Of a stretch of 5,517 nucleotides of DNA, positions 5,411 to 5,517 are shown piece by piece. Source of the stretch: Ruminococcus sp. (GTDB lineage: Bacteria > Bacillota > Clostridia > Oscillospirales > Ruminococcaceae); the NCBI GenBank assembly GCA_014799675.1, contig JAAVHM010000114.1:1-5517 (forward strand), written 5' to 3'. Each line of letters opens with the position of its first letter. Position 1 is the first letter of the stretch. A program made the translations under genes and the position numbers. The notes under the pieces are model-generated. The model ran no database searches. It worked only from the letters and a program-made list of their open reading frames with translations, and had not been told where the DNA came from.

Positions 5411-5499
5411 CGGGGGCAGAAACCTCAAAGAGGGAGGGGGAATGCCGATTTTTGTTGGGTTTATTTGTCCCCCTCCCTCTTTGTGGTGTCTGACCCCCG
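5411..5499. repeat. Right-arm 29-bp hairpin with the same loop, opposite orientation
   Basis: Arms 5411-5441 and 5468-5499 pair over 29 bp with two mismatches (5425/5484 and 5421/5488) and one bulged base (5493). On the minus strand the loop (5442-5467) equals the left-arm loop except for one A/T change. The stem is differently composed: AGAGGGAGGGGGA replaces the left arm's AGGGGGAAGGGGGA, and the base of the stem is CGGGGG rather than GCGAGGGG. Both strands of the stem changed together, so pairing is kept. Confidence 0.9.
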
Positions 5500-5517
5500 C
5501 TTCTGTGAACGACTAAC

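Larger units (their letters stand above)
5017..5517. repeat. 501-bp imperfect inverted-repeat element with nested hairpins
   Basis: The element runs from GTTAGTCGTTCACA (5017-5030) to its exact complement TGTGAACGACTAAC (5504-5517, the window's last base). The two arms match in symmetric blocks about a centre near 5266-5267. From outside inwards these are the 14-bp ends; a G/C-rich hairpin in each arm; 5148-5168 against 5365-5385 (20 of 21 pair); TGCCAAGTT 5206-5214 against AACTTGGCA 5319-5327; TGTTCA 5218-5223 against TGAACA 5310-5315; and a 14-bp central palindrome. No reading frame looks like a real protein. It may be a non-autonomous mobile element, two copies of a dispersed repeat lying tail to tail, or a large structured RNA. 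The right flank is off the window, so its outer boundary and any target duplication cannot be seen. I do not recognise the family. Confidence 0.85.

Noticed and set aside
5017..5517. Retron or other reverse-transcriptase-linked RNA
   Set aside because: Inverted ends and long hairpins recall an msr-msd region, but no reverse transcriptase is visible and the length and symmetry are not those of known retrons.

Overview
The window looks like part of a chromosome of a Gram-positive anaerobe of the class Clostridia (a gut Ruminococcus/Eubacterium-like bacterium is my best guess). Evidence for this is the strong AGGAGG-type ribosome sites, near-consensus sigma-A promoters, AT-rich intergenic DNA, a methylthioadenosine/S-adenosylhomocysteine deaminase of the Thermotoga TM0936 type, a maltodextrin/glycogen phosphorylase of the usual bacterial length, and a CptIN-like type III toxin-antitoxin locus, a family best known from Clostridia. 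The assignment is inference; no rRNA or marker gene is present.

Layout. (1) 1-120: a leftward (minus-strand) promoter with perfect -35 and -10 boxes, followed about 24 nt into the transcript by an intrinsic terminator. This predicts a short RNA of about 76 nt, or the attenuated leader of a gene beyond the left edge. (2) 141-1682: a rightward two-gene unit, an 82-residue protein of unknown function followed by the deaminase (mtaD-like), whose ribosome site overlaps the first gene's stop codon. (3) 1719-2386: a complete type III toxin-antitoxin locus. It has a perfect TTGACA-17-TATAAT promoter, two tandem 45-nt repeats plus a 9-nt partial third repeat, an intrinsic terminator, and a ToxN/CptN-family toxin gene whose ribosome site starts immediately after the terminator's T-run. 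(4) 2392-2456: a long two-way terminator between the convergent toxin and phosphorylase genes. (5) 2470-4824, minus strand: alpha-glucan phosphorylase with its own promoter at 4864-4892. (6) 5017-5517: a 501-bp gene-less imperfect inverted repeat. It has perfect 14-bp ends, a central 14-bp palindrome, and in each arm a 29-bp G/C-rich hairpin with nearly the same 26-nt loop but a differently sequenced stem.

How the parts relate. The deaminase (recycling of SAH/MTA) and the phosphorylase (release of glucose-1-phosphate from stored or imported glucan) are ordinary metabolic genes with no evident link. The toxin-antitoxin locus sits between them as a self-contained cassette. Its antitoxin is the repeat RNA, which should be cut by the toxin into 45-nt pseudoknots that bind and inhibit it; the terminator keeps toxin mRNA scarce relative to antitoxin RNA. 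Such systems are known for abortive phage defence and plasmid stabilisation. The two items most worth following up are this locus and the large structured palindrome at the right edge, which I cannot assign to any known family.
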